Of a stretch of 64,000 bases of DNA, positions 26,001 to 38,111 are shown in pieces (position 1 is the stretch's first letter; the number at the start of each line of letters is the position of its first letter). Location: positions 1-64,000 of the forward strand of contig VXBA01003375.1 in NCBI GenBank assembly GCA_013399895.1, written 5' to 3'. This DNA is from Serilophus lunatus (lineage: Eukaryota > Chordata > Aves > Passeriformes > Eurylaimidae). The notes beneath the pieces are model-generated. The model worked only from the letters and a program-made list of their open reading frames with translations, was not told the origin of the DNA and did not search any database. Both the position numbers and the translations under genes were made by a program.

Positions 26001-26488
26001 TGCTATATTTGACCATTTTCCAGGTCATGTTTTGATAAAGTGATATCCTTAATAACTAAGTAAAATTGTGACTGTATGGATCAACTTATAGGTGGTCTCT
26101 CTAGGTATGAAAGAAAATGTTCCTTAAGTTGCAACTTGCTTCAACTGCACAGAAGTCTAAGTCAGACCTTGTATTTCTCAGTCCTTCAAATCATTTTGAA
26201 GCAACCATGTTCACCACTAGTTGCTGCTGCACGAAGGCAATTTTACCCTATGTACCAACATGGCTACTTATTCCTTTGGAATCAATGGCTTATCCCATAG
26301 GTAAACTCAAGAATCCCAGTTCCATTTCCTTAAGATTAGCTTCTCTACAGCTGCTATGATCTTGCATTTTTCAGCTCGTGTTTACATGACAGAAATAATT
26401 GAGCAAGCAGTTTTATCATATGTGGTACCCATAAAATCTCCAGCACCACTAAACTGCATTATTATTTCCTGTAGGAAAAAAATTCTAG
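23066..26488. other. Unique DNA; repeat-free AT-rich block at 23.7-24.4 kb
   Basis: No gene is recognised. (TTG)5 lies at 23503-23518. The 23,700-24,380 part is free of recognisable repeats and homopolymers and has many TAAT cores. That composition is compatible with a conserved non-coding element but does not prove one. Confidence 0.5.
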
Positions 26489-26490
26489 GA

Positions 26491-26620
26491 AAAACTCAAA
26501 CAAATGAAAAACAATACAAAACAAAACAAAAAACACAACCAAACAAAACAAAACAAAACAGACGGAAAAACCCCCAACAAACCAACCAAAACAAAAAACT
26601 TAAAAGAAAAAGAAAACCAC
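26491..26620. repeat. A-rich (AAAAC)n low-complexity tract
   Basis: Irregular AAAAC and AAACC units dominate about 130 bases, with CAAACAAAACAAAACAAAAC at the core. No adjoining SINE or LINE body was recognised on either side. Confidence 0.85.
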
Positions 26621-26621
26621 A

Positions 26622-29600
26622 ATCTCTGTGTTTGCATTATTTATAAGTTCTCAAAGACTATTTCCCTCTACTAAAAAGAATGCAGATACTGCAACATGGT
26701 AAAGCTTGGAAAATTTATTTTCTTAAATCGAATTTTTCTTTAAAAAAACCAAACAATTTCTACTCATGCACAATTATAAATTGCATAATGATGGAGTAAA
26801 AACCCATAATGTTTCCTTCATTTTCTATATTGCTTTCTACCTCTAAAAAAAAGATTTAATTTTAATTTTGTCAGGAATGAAGGCTACAATTTCAGGAAAA
26901 TTCAGCTCTTAGCGTGATAAACTTTTTTGAAACACTAGTTTTCAGCATACGATTTTTTTTTTTTTAATAAGGTATTAAATTCTTCACAGAAAAAAATAAA
27001 GATGAGAGGGAATAAGTATGAAAATATGTAATCACATGTATGCATACAGTTTATACAAATACAACTAAGTATATACGTATAGAAATATATACACACGTCA
27101 TGCTGAAAATCTCAATTCAGATATAAGCACACATGCATATACACGCCTACGCTAAAACATCAGGTTAATTTTTTTTAAAATTTGAAATTGAGACTTCATT
27201 TCAATACAATCAAAGTGAAAAGTAATGTAATGAAGTTCTTTTTTATTAAGAAAAAATTGTAAACACTTCATCTTTGTTCTGTACTGCAGAGTTTTGTGAG
27301 AACTAAAATACGATAGTTTGCTGTTACAAGATGCCTTAAAGGCAGAACATAAACAAACATCCTAATCAGTAAATTGAAAATTAAAGTTCATTATTTTTCT
27401 CCTCTTAATGAATGCAATTCCACTGGCAGGTATTCAGCTTCATATTCAGCTCATTGAAAGCAGAATTGTACCAGTGGACTAAACCGGATGACTAGTTTCT
27501 CCCAAAATATTGTGCTGAGGGCTGTGTCTTTGAGACAGCAGCTTCCTTGACAGGCACTGCCAATTTCTTTCCAAGCCTGTGAAGAGGTAATGCCTTTTAG
27601 GCAAAACACACATCACCATGAGGGATCACAGTTCATTCCAGCAATATAAAATGCACAGGAACTCTGCTGTAGAAATTTTCATTTGACCCAAAGTTAGAGG
27701 CAGTGAGGAGAAAGCAGACAGCAGGACAAGGCAGCTCAGTTGAAATGGGAGGAATGAGAAGCCTTGAGCACAGAAAGGATTTTGCTCTGTCATTTGCCAT
27801 GGAACACCTGCTTGACACAGCACGGCCACTCCCTTGGGAGACTCCGAATATGAATATAGAAAATGGCTTCAGAAATCTCTGTGCTCTGTGGATGGGCTTC
27901 TTTGGATAAGAGCAACTGTTTTCCTAGATAATTTTCAAGGAGGGCCTCCCATGACAGTGGTAATGGGTCCTATTTTCTGTGTGTCCACACAAATGGATTA
28001 CATTAACCAGAAAACCAACAAAGGCATCGTCAGGGAGTTTATGAAATCCATTGCCACAGCTGAGCTGGGGGTCAGAGGAAACAGCTCTTTGCTGTTGTAG
28101 AGAGATCTGATCTTCATGCTCTGAGAAACTATCTCATATCACAAGGAAACTATTTTGCACAGAGACAAAAGGTGCTATGGTGGAACGCTATAGGTGTGCA
28201 GTATAAGTAGTTTGTTTTCCATTTAGATTGATTTTTCAAATGTGGTTTATTGTCTTATGCTATTTCCAAACTTTTTCTGAGTATTGTTTTCCAATTAGGA
28301 AGCTCATTTTTAAAACTAAGTGGAAGATATTTGCAAATACTTCTCTAGGATTTTACATTATGTTAAGTTCTAAACTTTGAAATCCAGTCCAGAAGGATGA
28401 AGCCCTTTCTGGTTCTTCCACACAGAATTAACAGTAAGCAGAATATCTCAGTACTGCCTAGATCTGTTCAAACCATATCCATGTTTCCAGAGGGGGGAAA
28501 AAAAAAAAAAAGATAAACGTTTGCAAATAATTTACTATAAATAAAAGACATTGTAGCTGTTTCCAAACCACATGACTTAGACTAGATAATACATAAAAAA
28601 ATTTTCAGATTCCACCTTCTGTATGGGAATTGCCTGGCTTTAAAAGTCCATCCTTTTTTTTCTAGGGGTGCTGCCATCCTGAACAAATGAGGCAGAAGGA
28701 AATAACTGGCTTGATCATGTCAGGCAGTGAGTAGTGCTGATGTTAGACACCAACTCTCAAAGATGCTGAAATTGTAAGTCGCGGTGGTTTTGTGGTTTGA
28801 AATGCTGAGCAGAGGGATAGTGGATTATGTAGCTGAAGAACTGCTGAAAATGAGTTGTCTTAGTTGTGTCAAAATCTCCCCTATGAAGAGCCTGGAAACC
28901 TCATCATGAGTCTCAAGAAATCCATTCCTTTTGCTAATTATTTCCCTCAACTGTGCATCTAATTTAATGTCTCATTTGAGATTCAGATACTACACACATA
29001 CACAAGATTTGAATATCTGATTGAATGAAACTCTGAGTGATACAGACTTCATCTTCAAGAAAAAAATTCCTTTTTATTGTTTTATAAAATCAAAATGAAA
29101 GAAAATGGTGCTACACGGCCAACACAACAAGAAATATTCCAAATACCTGAAGGTCTGGGTCAGAACTACTCTTCAGCACTAAGGTCCATCTCAGACAGCC
29201 TATACAATTTTTTTCTTTACTCTCAATGGGTGCCTTGATTCAGAAAGTGATGCAACATTCAACCCAATATTGTCTGAACCAACTGAGCTTAAAACTATTA
29301 AAATGAAAGTTGGTGTTAACTTTTAATGAAAAATCTGATCAAACTTCTCCACTTTCATGCTTTTTATTCTATTTTTTTTTATCTCATAGAGATCAATCTA
29401 TAAGGAAAAGGCTGAGGTTATTCTAACAAATTTTGTCTGACAAAAAATGCCTAACATAACCATCCAATCTAACAAAGCCCAGAACCACCTTCAAAAAAAC
29501 AAACAAACAAACAAAAACACCTAGCAATTAGTTGTTATGTGGAAAAGTTGGAATACATTTTGTTAGTCAAATTATTGTCCTTTTTTTCAGCGCAGTATCA

Positions 29601-32600
29601 GTGATGAATATTGATCTGAGTCATCTTGTCCACACATTCCTTTTCCCTTGCCTATCAAAAGCATGATAATGATCTCTTTTCTACAGCTAGAAACTACAAG
29701 AATGTCTGCACTGCAGATTTCAATACACTGTAAGGGTCTCTGAATTAGCATATAACAGAAATTAAACCAGAAACCATGTCTGCACAGTAATCCACACTTT
29801 CCCTGAAGAGTATCTTCACACAGTATGGCATGCTGGCCTTCCAAGTCTGAATAACACAGACAACTTTGCTCACTTTTCAGCAGATCCAGTTCACTCTGAC
29901 TTTTTCTTTTATCTTGGAAAAGGGAAGATAATGGGGCAATAATCCTGAGGCAACTATAAATCAGCAGACATTCCACGCAAGGTATTTCAATGCAAAATAC
30001 CATTTTTGGCAGCAAATGTTGACTGGGGCTGGGATAGTACTGTCTAGGTTAAAGAGGAACAGCTAGAAATAAAATTTGGTTTAATCCCTTTTTCAGGCCC
30101 ATACAGACATATTTTAGGGCAACATGTCTTCAGATTTTAGATATAAAATTGAGTTTTGCATGGAGCCAAATATGCAGCAAGAATTGCTATGCCATTAAGT
30201 AATGAATATATGCCGGGACCAAAACTGTTACTCAGACTTATATGCATGAATCACATTCTGAGTGTTTTCACCATACAGGAATTTTTCATATGACCCTTAT
30301 GGACAGGTTTCAGTTGCTGCCCTTATGAGCACATTTATTGACCCTTGTAAATACACTTTGCTTTTCTCCAGACTAGGAGATGCTGTAATGCTGAACCCAC
30401 TGGTACTTGGAGAGCTTCACACTAGATAACAACATTAGCCCTGCAGCAGCTTAAGCAAGTTTAACACAACAAACAACAAAGTAAAAAAGTAGAGACAACA
30501 AGTTGACAATGTCTTCTGATTCTGAGCCAGCAGTTACTTTTTTTTTCCCAAAGGTAAACTCTCGAACTCAAGGAAATATTTCATTTATGGCAGAGCAAAG
30601 CAGTGGCAGCACTAGCCAACTTTCAAAGCAATTCTTGCTGCTAAAGTGAAGTGGACTTTAAACATTTCATTCAGATCGATATATTCAAAAGTGTTTAAGG
30701 CTCAGCCAAGTTTACTACTGGTGTGGTCATGGGACACTTTACAGTTTATCATAATGTTTGATCAGTTGCAGAGGGACATGAAAAGAGAGGAAATGCAAAG
30801 AAGGTGGAAAAAATCTTTTGGGTATTTTTTCTGTTGTCGATATTTCCATTTGTGAAGCCATTTTTGTGGTTGACAAGAGATAGAGGAGGCTGGGGGCAGT
30901 CTGGGATATAAGGCAGAATTAACTGTCGAACATCTCTTCTATTCTCCAGTGGAGGGTTAAAGTTTATGAAAGATTTTAAATCTTTCTTTTCCTTCTGAAT
31001 TTTGAGTCTTCCTTTCAGTGCTTTTCTTTTTTTCTTTTTTTTTTTCTTCTTGCCCAGCCTCATCTCCAAAGAAAGCAATAAGCCTGTCAAAGAAGGAATT
31101 AATTAAGCAAATCAATCAGTCAGTTTTATTAAGGAATTACAAAGCCCATGTGCAGCATTAATTATTCAGATAATGGGACATCTCTAAGCCTTTCTTTTCA
31201 ATTATTGATAAGCTGCTATCTATCATCCTGACTGCTTTAGTACTGATTTAGTTGTGAATGAAGCCAGGTCATTCAGCCATAGCATATGCCAGTTATGAGA
31301 GAGTTGCTAGATGACTAGAGGCAGAAGAAAGAGAAAGATGAGAAGTATCGTTTATTTCCATCCACAGTGATTGCACATATTAAATATTTCAGGGCACATG
31401 TCTTCTTCTGAGCTACAGATGAAAGTGAAATTGTCCTTTCTTGCTGATATCATCTGGGTGATCACCTCTGTTCAATGAGGCAATACATGCCCATTTTTCC
31501 CATTGCAATATCCATGCAACTTTTTTTGTTGACTTTATGCAAGGTTCCTCATTAGTTCATAAGGCCTGGAAAGATGAGATGCCTTTCCATTTTCACAAGA
31601 AAAAGTTATCTTTTTGTATCTGCTGATCAAGGCAACTGCTCTCATTTTTCTCTTTCCTAGGAATTTCATGACAAGTGCTTTAATAGAGAGTCCTTCTGCA
31701 GCCCTAGGCATATTCTTCATGCTCACCTCATTAGATCTAATATACAGAGAAGTGTTCTTCTACCTGCTCTCATAAGTGAGGAACAAAGGCATTGACCTCA
31801 TAATGTTGAAATTCAAGCAATCAAACAAATTCTTCATCACTGGGGAAAATCATGTACATATAAATAGTTACTGATGGAAAAAGGAGTTTGTAGTGAAGGA
31901 AACCTTGAGTCTCAATAAAATTATCTCATAACTGAGAAAACTGATATTCCACATGAAAACAACTGCAGAAGGCAGAAACTGTTAGGAAGCATATTGAGCA
32001 TTGTGAAGTACTATAAAGAAAATAAGCTTAATTTATTATTGCTCTTCAAATTATGTAGCCATTTCCAGACATTTTCCATAGTTTCTGAACAGCACAAAAG
32101 GGTGCTCAATATAGATAACCTGGTAAACAGGAAAGGAATAGAGGGCATAGGTCTGACCTATAGGAAGATTTTATCACCTTGGCCTGTGGCATATTTTCAG
32201 GCAAATGTGATTCTTTCTGATTTGGTCTCTGGCAGGTGGACTATGGGTTCATTACTTTGTCAATGTTCCAAACGTCTTGAAAAATATTTACACTGCCCAA
32301 CTAAACCCTCACAAAGTAGGGATGATGTCTGTTCCCACATGCCAGCAGCTCCACTGTCTTCGGTGTTGTTTGCAGGGACGTGGAAATGAGTCAAGACCAG
32401 GTGCTGTTTCTGTACACAACAATGAGGTGAATACTCTGGGCTCTTCTGCCACATTGCTTCCGTCTGCAGAAGGCACACTCTTTAGCTTTAAAAACTGATT
32501 CTTCCTGGGCTCCCCACATTGAAAAGACAAGAGACTCGCCTCAAAGCATAAGCATACCTCCAGCTGTGGTCAGCAGGAAATTTATTGAACTAAATAACTG

Positions 32601-35600
32601 GCTTGGTTAAATTGACTGTGTGCCTTTCTGTGAACACTCAGCTTTGGAACTGGCATGAAACTGCACAGGACTAGAAATGGTAATGTCCCACACATAGAGC
32701 AAAGGCTGCTCCTTAAACATCAATGTGTTCTCAGAGTCCTTCTACCTTTGCACCGGCTAGATCAACACCAAAATTTAAAGCCTTTGCAGGAAGTGAAGCT
32801 CAGAGGGGTAAAGTACCATCCCTTCATTGTTTCCATAAACTGGACATAGAAATGCATTGTTGTCTTGTTATAAAGATTGCTTTTTTTTCATCTCTCAGCT
32901 AAAAGCCAAAAAAAAACCAAAGTTAGCAGTGAGAACTGTTTCTCACTTCAAAAAGTTCGGCGTTGGCACAAAACTTGACCTTGAATAAGAAAATTCCACC
33001 AAAACCTGCTTCTCATTTTCAGGTAGAAACCTAAATGTGTAGCTAGTAGCCTAAAGAAATGTTGCTTAGACAGTTATAAATTCAATTTTACTAATAAGAA
33101 GCAATTAGGGTTTGGAAAAGAACTGGATGAAATCTGTGAATTAAAAGCCAGGGGGTTAGGGAACTAAGCTTCACAGTTCCTGGCCATTTCTATTTGTTAC
33201 TGTATGCAAGAAATGTGCCACTTCTTGTAACTGTGTGGGCTTTCTGTCTTCCAATGGTATCTATTACTTGTCCATTGACAGCTGCATTCTGGCTGTAGCC
33301 TTAGGCTCAGTACATACTGCTATCACTTTGCCTCAGCAATGCTGTCTTGCTTTGACTTTTGCCAAAATGTGTGTCATATATGCTAAAAAATTTCTGCCAT
33401 TAAGGAAGAAGAAGGGAAAAAAAACCCAAACAAAACAAAGAGTAATTGTTCATTATCATAGAAATGTATGAATCACAATAACACATATAGATGGACATAT
33501 TTATATATAATCTCTGCATAATATTGTAGCTGACACCAACTGCAGCTCACTCAAGACCTAACACTAAAGTAGCTCAGAGAGTAACAAGGCAATATCTTTG
33601 GAGATAACACAAATGCTCCATCATTTCACAAGACACGTATTGTCACTAGGCTGTCACCTTTGAGGGTTCATCTTGAGTGACCAAATTTTGTTGGTAGTAT
33701 TTTTTGGTTTTGTTTTTTTAAAAGAACAAAAAGAGGTATTACTTCTCTTTTCAGTTATGTGTCTGATAAACAAAAAGAGGTCAGAAGCATGTTCTTGGTG
33801 TGGGTCAGAAGGCAAATTTGTCCCCAGTAGGATCTCTTTCCCTTATTGTCCCACTGCCACCATAAAAATATAGAAGTTCTGTGATTTGAGAAATGGAAGG
33901 CAAGACATACCTTGTGCCCAGGATTAATAGCTGGAACCAGAGTCCAGTCTTCTCTTGGAAAAGAAGATAGATCTTTTTGCCCAGCTGAACCTCTACACTG
34001 TGCAGTGAATCTACCCTGCCTTCTGAAAGGGTGTGCTGAGAAACAAGATAAATCATCTCCATCAAGGAGGAAACACCACCAATCCCTAAAAGCTGATGTT
34101 GCTGAATGACTCCTTTCCCCTGCAATTACAGTGCAGTGTGTGCAGCAATATAAAGCCTATATGCAACCAAAACAGAGTCTACAGCAATGTCACACATACA
34201 TCTCAGAAAGAATATTTCCTGAAGTAGTCAAATTAAAAGGGCTGATGTTTCAAATTCTTGCAAGAAAAGAGCTATTAACTGTCTGAAAGGAATAGCTCAA
34301 AGCTTTGTCTAGTCCCAAAGATTTTGATTCCCACATCAGAGGGATATCTAGCACTGTGCTGGAGTTTGACTCAGCAGTCAGTCAGATAAGAATAACTTCA
34401 TCACTTTTCTGCATCATTCAAGATTTAACTGTAGGTCTAAGTGAGTGAAATTCCTTCATAATGTAATGAATCCTGTTCTTCTTTATACATAGACTGAATT
34501 TGGCTTGGTCTAGATGCAGAATTTAGATAAGAAGTGTAATTCTTCACATTCCTTAATATGATAAATATTTCTAGTTCTATAGTCAGTACCAAAAAAAAAT
34601 ATTTTCTGTGTTATGATTTGTGATGCTCTGATTTTCAGCAAGAACAAGAAAATGGTGAATGAATCCAATATTTATATCCCCCAGTTGGATCTACCCTATT
34701 TATCTAGTCTGAGGACTGGAACTCTAAGGAAGATCATTGCTTCCCTCAGTTTACATGCTAATCAAATGTGTCCAAGCAATAACTTCAGTCATGCAACACC
34801 TCAGCTTTACTTCCATTCCCTTAGGAGTGTCTTATGATTTCCTTGATCAGACACTATGTTCATGTCTGTGATCATCATATCAAGCTATATCAAGTTTATC
34901 CCAATATTGACTGAAATCAAAGGCCTGATTTGAACAAGCTCAACAGTCCTCAGATGTTCACTATTTTTACTAAAAGACTTTGGCACCTTGATTACAGAAA
35001 TATATTACTGTGGTAGGTGCTTTACAGGCATGGAACATAAAAATGGTCCATTCTCCAAAATACTGGACAAAAGAAAAGAAGAAGAAGCCTTTAGGAACAC
35101 AGGGAACAATAGAACACTACTGGTTATTGCTATTGTTAATGTATTGACAAGTTTTCTGTAGAGATGTCACAGTAAGAGCTTTGAGGAGAAATCTGAAGGA
35201 AACTGCGCAGATATTATGGCTTTTCTTTATAGGAAAGGCCAATTAAACCCCATGGGGATACATACAGTGGAAAGCACAAAACGATTGAAAATTTCACAAG
35301 CTGATGATGCAGGTCAAACACCATATGCCAACTGGAGGTCAGAATTAACCTCTTGACAGAAAGCGAGAAATTCTGTACAGAAGAAATCCTGAGCTATGAG
35401 TGTGTTTTGTACTTGAAGTCAGAAACAACAGGGAGAGGGTGAAGAGATGAAGGAAAAAGAGAACAATCCCAGGCTGTTTATAAAGAGAAAAGTTGTCTGC
35501 AGCACTTACACTCAGATAAAAGGGATGTTACAGAAATTGAGATACAAGGCGTTGAGAGGACAGATGAGAGTTTTCTTGTGTGGATGGATGGGAAAAGCTA

Positions 35601-37278
35601 TATTTTAGAAACTGTCTGAAGAAAGAATCAGTCAGACTAACAATATGGGTACTGAGGGCCTGGAAAGATTCTGGAGCAAAGATGTCACTTAAATTTGCTG
35701 GGCTAGATGTTAACAAGCAGGATGATAGATATCCAGAACCTGGTCTTGTGAAGCAGGAGGCAGAAGGAGGGCCCAATATAAATTCTCACTTCGGGTACAT
35801 CACAGGGCAGAGAGACACAGGGAAACATGACAAGAAACGTGCATTTGTGTTTCAAAGTAAAATATCCAGAAACAGTTTTGACTATTGAATTTATCCTCAC
35901 TACACCTGAAACAACAGATTAAAGTCTTCTATATCACTTGCTAACTTGCCAGCATTTCAGTCTTCATAATATTGTAGGTTTAATTAAACCTTCATGTTTG
36001 GGTGCTTGTTTTAATATTTTAATTTATTTTTCCTTTTTTAAGGGTGTAAGTGTACTGATTTATCAGAACTCTTTTATGATATCCAGTTTTTCTTCAAACA
36101 ATGTCTTCTTTTTTTCCAAATCTGATGTCTTTCCCCTCCCCCCAATTTTACCAGTTCTCATTTTATCTATTTATGTAATATCCTCTTCCAACTGTCTTGT
36201 CCAGATGATCCACTAACAACTGGACTAATGGCCGTCTCGCTCCTTAGCAGCTGAGAGGGTGAGTGAATGAAGGGGTCAGGCCTTCAGCTGCTGCAAATTG
36301 GTGCCGCACCATTGGTTTAATTGAAACAGTGCCAGTTTACACCAGCCGAGAAACTGAGCCTGAGGCTCAGTTCAATCTAAGCTCAAGAAAAGGAGATCGC
36401 CAATCTGTTCACCCACCTGAAGTTTGTTACCTAAAATATGTAAAATTAAAGTTGGTTACCTATTGGCTCCTCAGCTGAAGAGTACATGATTAAGGAAGAA
36501 AAAGATAAGGAGCGGCATCTCACGATTGACTTTCCTTTTCATGACCCTCTCAGAGACACCAATGTCTTCACACTTTATATATGCACATTTGGTTTTGAAG
36601 AAAAACACATCAAAATAAACAGTAAGATTCAGGACACTGTCGCAGCTCTACTGACTTAGTATAACAGTGTCTTTTTACACTTCAGTTTGCTGATGCTAGC
36701 ACTGTTTTTGGTTCGTAGCACATATATTTCACATTAGTGCTTTACCAGACTAAGGAATAAATTTTAGCTGCAAACACATAGCAACTTTGATAACCCTGCA
36801 GGGGGTTTTACACCTAAGTGTTTAGAAAAACAGACTTCAACTTCCTTTTCCCCCATTAAATGCTGAAAGGAGCAGAGATCATTTCTGATCTGAACCCATT
36901 GGTCTGGACCTTCCCTTCCAGTTTCTGTTGAAGTGTGACCATACTGAAAATATGTGTCGAAAGCACAATAGTGTTGCTACTATTTACTGCAGAGAATTAT
37001 ATTAGCAGATTGCTTTGCTCTCTGGTACACATTTTGTTTATTCCTGTGGACAAAATGAGTTAAATAAAACAAAAAATCTAAAGTCATGCTCTACATTTAA
37101 TTTTAGTTTATTTTTACTATCAACAAAAGTACCAAATTTCATTGTATTCAAAGAAGGCTCACTTTTCTGAGGGTTGTTAAGATTGACCCATAGATAGCAA
37201 GATGGCAGGCGCATGGATTTTGACATCTGCATTGATAAAGTAGAGACAATATTATAAATTACAGGGAAAGAGAAAGGA
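26622..37278. other. Long unique AT-rich stretch
   Basis: This 10.6-kb stretch has no gene I can support. It contains poly(T) at 26,952-26,965, an alternating purine/pyrimidine CA/TA patch at 27,040-27,150, 14 A at 28498-28511, (CAAA)n at 29492-29518, a TC-rich tract at 31018-31050 and an A-rich patch at 33,417-33,440. A 142-codon frame at 29587-30015 (minus) resembles no known family and is near the upper limit expected by chance. Near 36,230-36,380 the sequence is GC-richer and includes GCCAGTTTACACCAGCCGAG, which recalls an old sauropsid interspersed repeat. A 7-bp inverted repeat CTGAGCC...GGCTCAG lies at 36354-36370. Confidence 0.5.
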
Positions 37279-37279
37279 G

Positions 37280-37294
37280 AACAACAACAACAAA

Positions 37295-37326
<32 letters not shown>

Positions 37327-37355
37327 AAAAAAACAAAAAACCGGGGGGTTTTTTT

Positions 37356-37391
<36 letters not shown>
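37280..37391. repeat. Poly(A)/poly(T) fold-back around CCGGGGGG
   Basis: Four AAC units at 37280-37291 lead into an A tract (37292-37340) broken only by one G and one C. Then come CC and six G (37341-37348) and a T tract (37349-37391) broken by one C. The two tracts are complementary over about 40 bases and could form one long A:T hairpin. It may be a real inverted junction, or an assembly join across a homopolymer. Confidence 0.9.
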
Positions 37392-37392
<1 letters not shown>

Positions 37393-38000
37393 GCAAAAAA
37401 CCTGCTACAGAAACAAATGTAGATGAGGGGGGCACTGAGCCATATAGAAGTGAGTAATTATCTACTGTTACAGGCCTTATTATCTCTCCAAATGTTTGCA
37501 AAAATTCTATTGGGCAACCATCTGGACCCTGAGCTTTAACAGTGGATACAGAGTGGATTGTTGCTTTAACTTTTAGATAGGAAAATTTCTTTCTTTAATT
37601 CTTCCCTGTCATCCTGTGTTAAATAATTTAGTTGAATGTCTCCTAGATAGCTTTCTGAGTCCTCAGAGTCAGTGCATTCTAAGTGATATCATCATATAAA
37701 ATATTCTTTGAAAGTTTATATATATAGGATATTTTTACCACTAGAGGATCTGAGGACACTTTGCCATCTGTTGTAAGGGTTTGCTAATGCACCTATTTTC
37801 TCTTCAATTCCTCTCATTCTCTTTTTAAATTACTAGGCTTAATAATTTGCCTAATTGGTAGCCTCCCCTCACATCTGAAATTATATACGATGCATATTGC
37901 TCAACATCCTCTCTGTGTGTGAAACCTAGCATTTCTCCTCTAAGATTTTGCATTGTTAAAGCGTCACTGTAGTTTTCAACAGCAAATATAATTTCCTTCA
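37392..38000 (-). pseudogene. L1/Tx1-type LINE ORF2 reverse-transcriptase remnant
   Basis: Read on the minus strand, the translation follows the start of an L1-clade reverse transcriptase. A linker-like LTQDDREELKKE region (with a frame change) is followed by SYLKVKATIHSVSTVKA, then GPDG at 37528-37517, CPIEF, TFGEIIRP, and GSVPPSSTFVSVAGFLPK. This matches the family layout in which K-(S/A)-P-G-P-D-G-x-P-x-E-F-Y-K is followed by G-S-x-P-P-S and a PK block. CR1 elements instead have GPDGIHPR and GEVPEDWR, so this is not CR1. Further upstream, GGYQLGKLLS near 37,860 recalls the L1 GxKxGKLLA motif that precedes the RT. Stops and frameshifts show it is dead. The RT is cut after about its first 40 residues, exactly at the poly(A)/poly(T) tract. 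The upstream limit is unclear and may reach about 38,110. Confidence 0.65.
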
Positions 38001-38111
38001 TTCAGCCTGTGATAAATAATTCAATAACATATCATCGATAACTATAGACCAGTTGCTTAGTTTGAAACGTGTCTGTAGTTTGCTTTGAAGGTCATCGCTA
38101 TCAATTATGCA

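Noticed and set aside
27834..28100. An 88-codon plus-strand frame with a protein-like middle
   Set aside because: No family is recognised, there are no convincing splice sites, and the composition is ordinary. It is not strong enough to call without homology.
29587..30015. A 142-codon minus-strand frame rich in Cys
   Set aside because: It has no recognisable domain, no homologous family, no splice context, and a length near the chance maximum for this window.
31994..32389. A 131-codon plus-strand frame
   Set aside because: No domain is recognised, and it overlaps opposite-strand frames of similar quality.
37259..37501. An 80-codon frame with poly-Lys and poly-Phe
   Set aside because: The lower half is the poly(A)/poly(T) tract translated. 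Only the N-terminal part is meaningful, and it is reported as the L1-type remnant.
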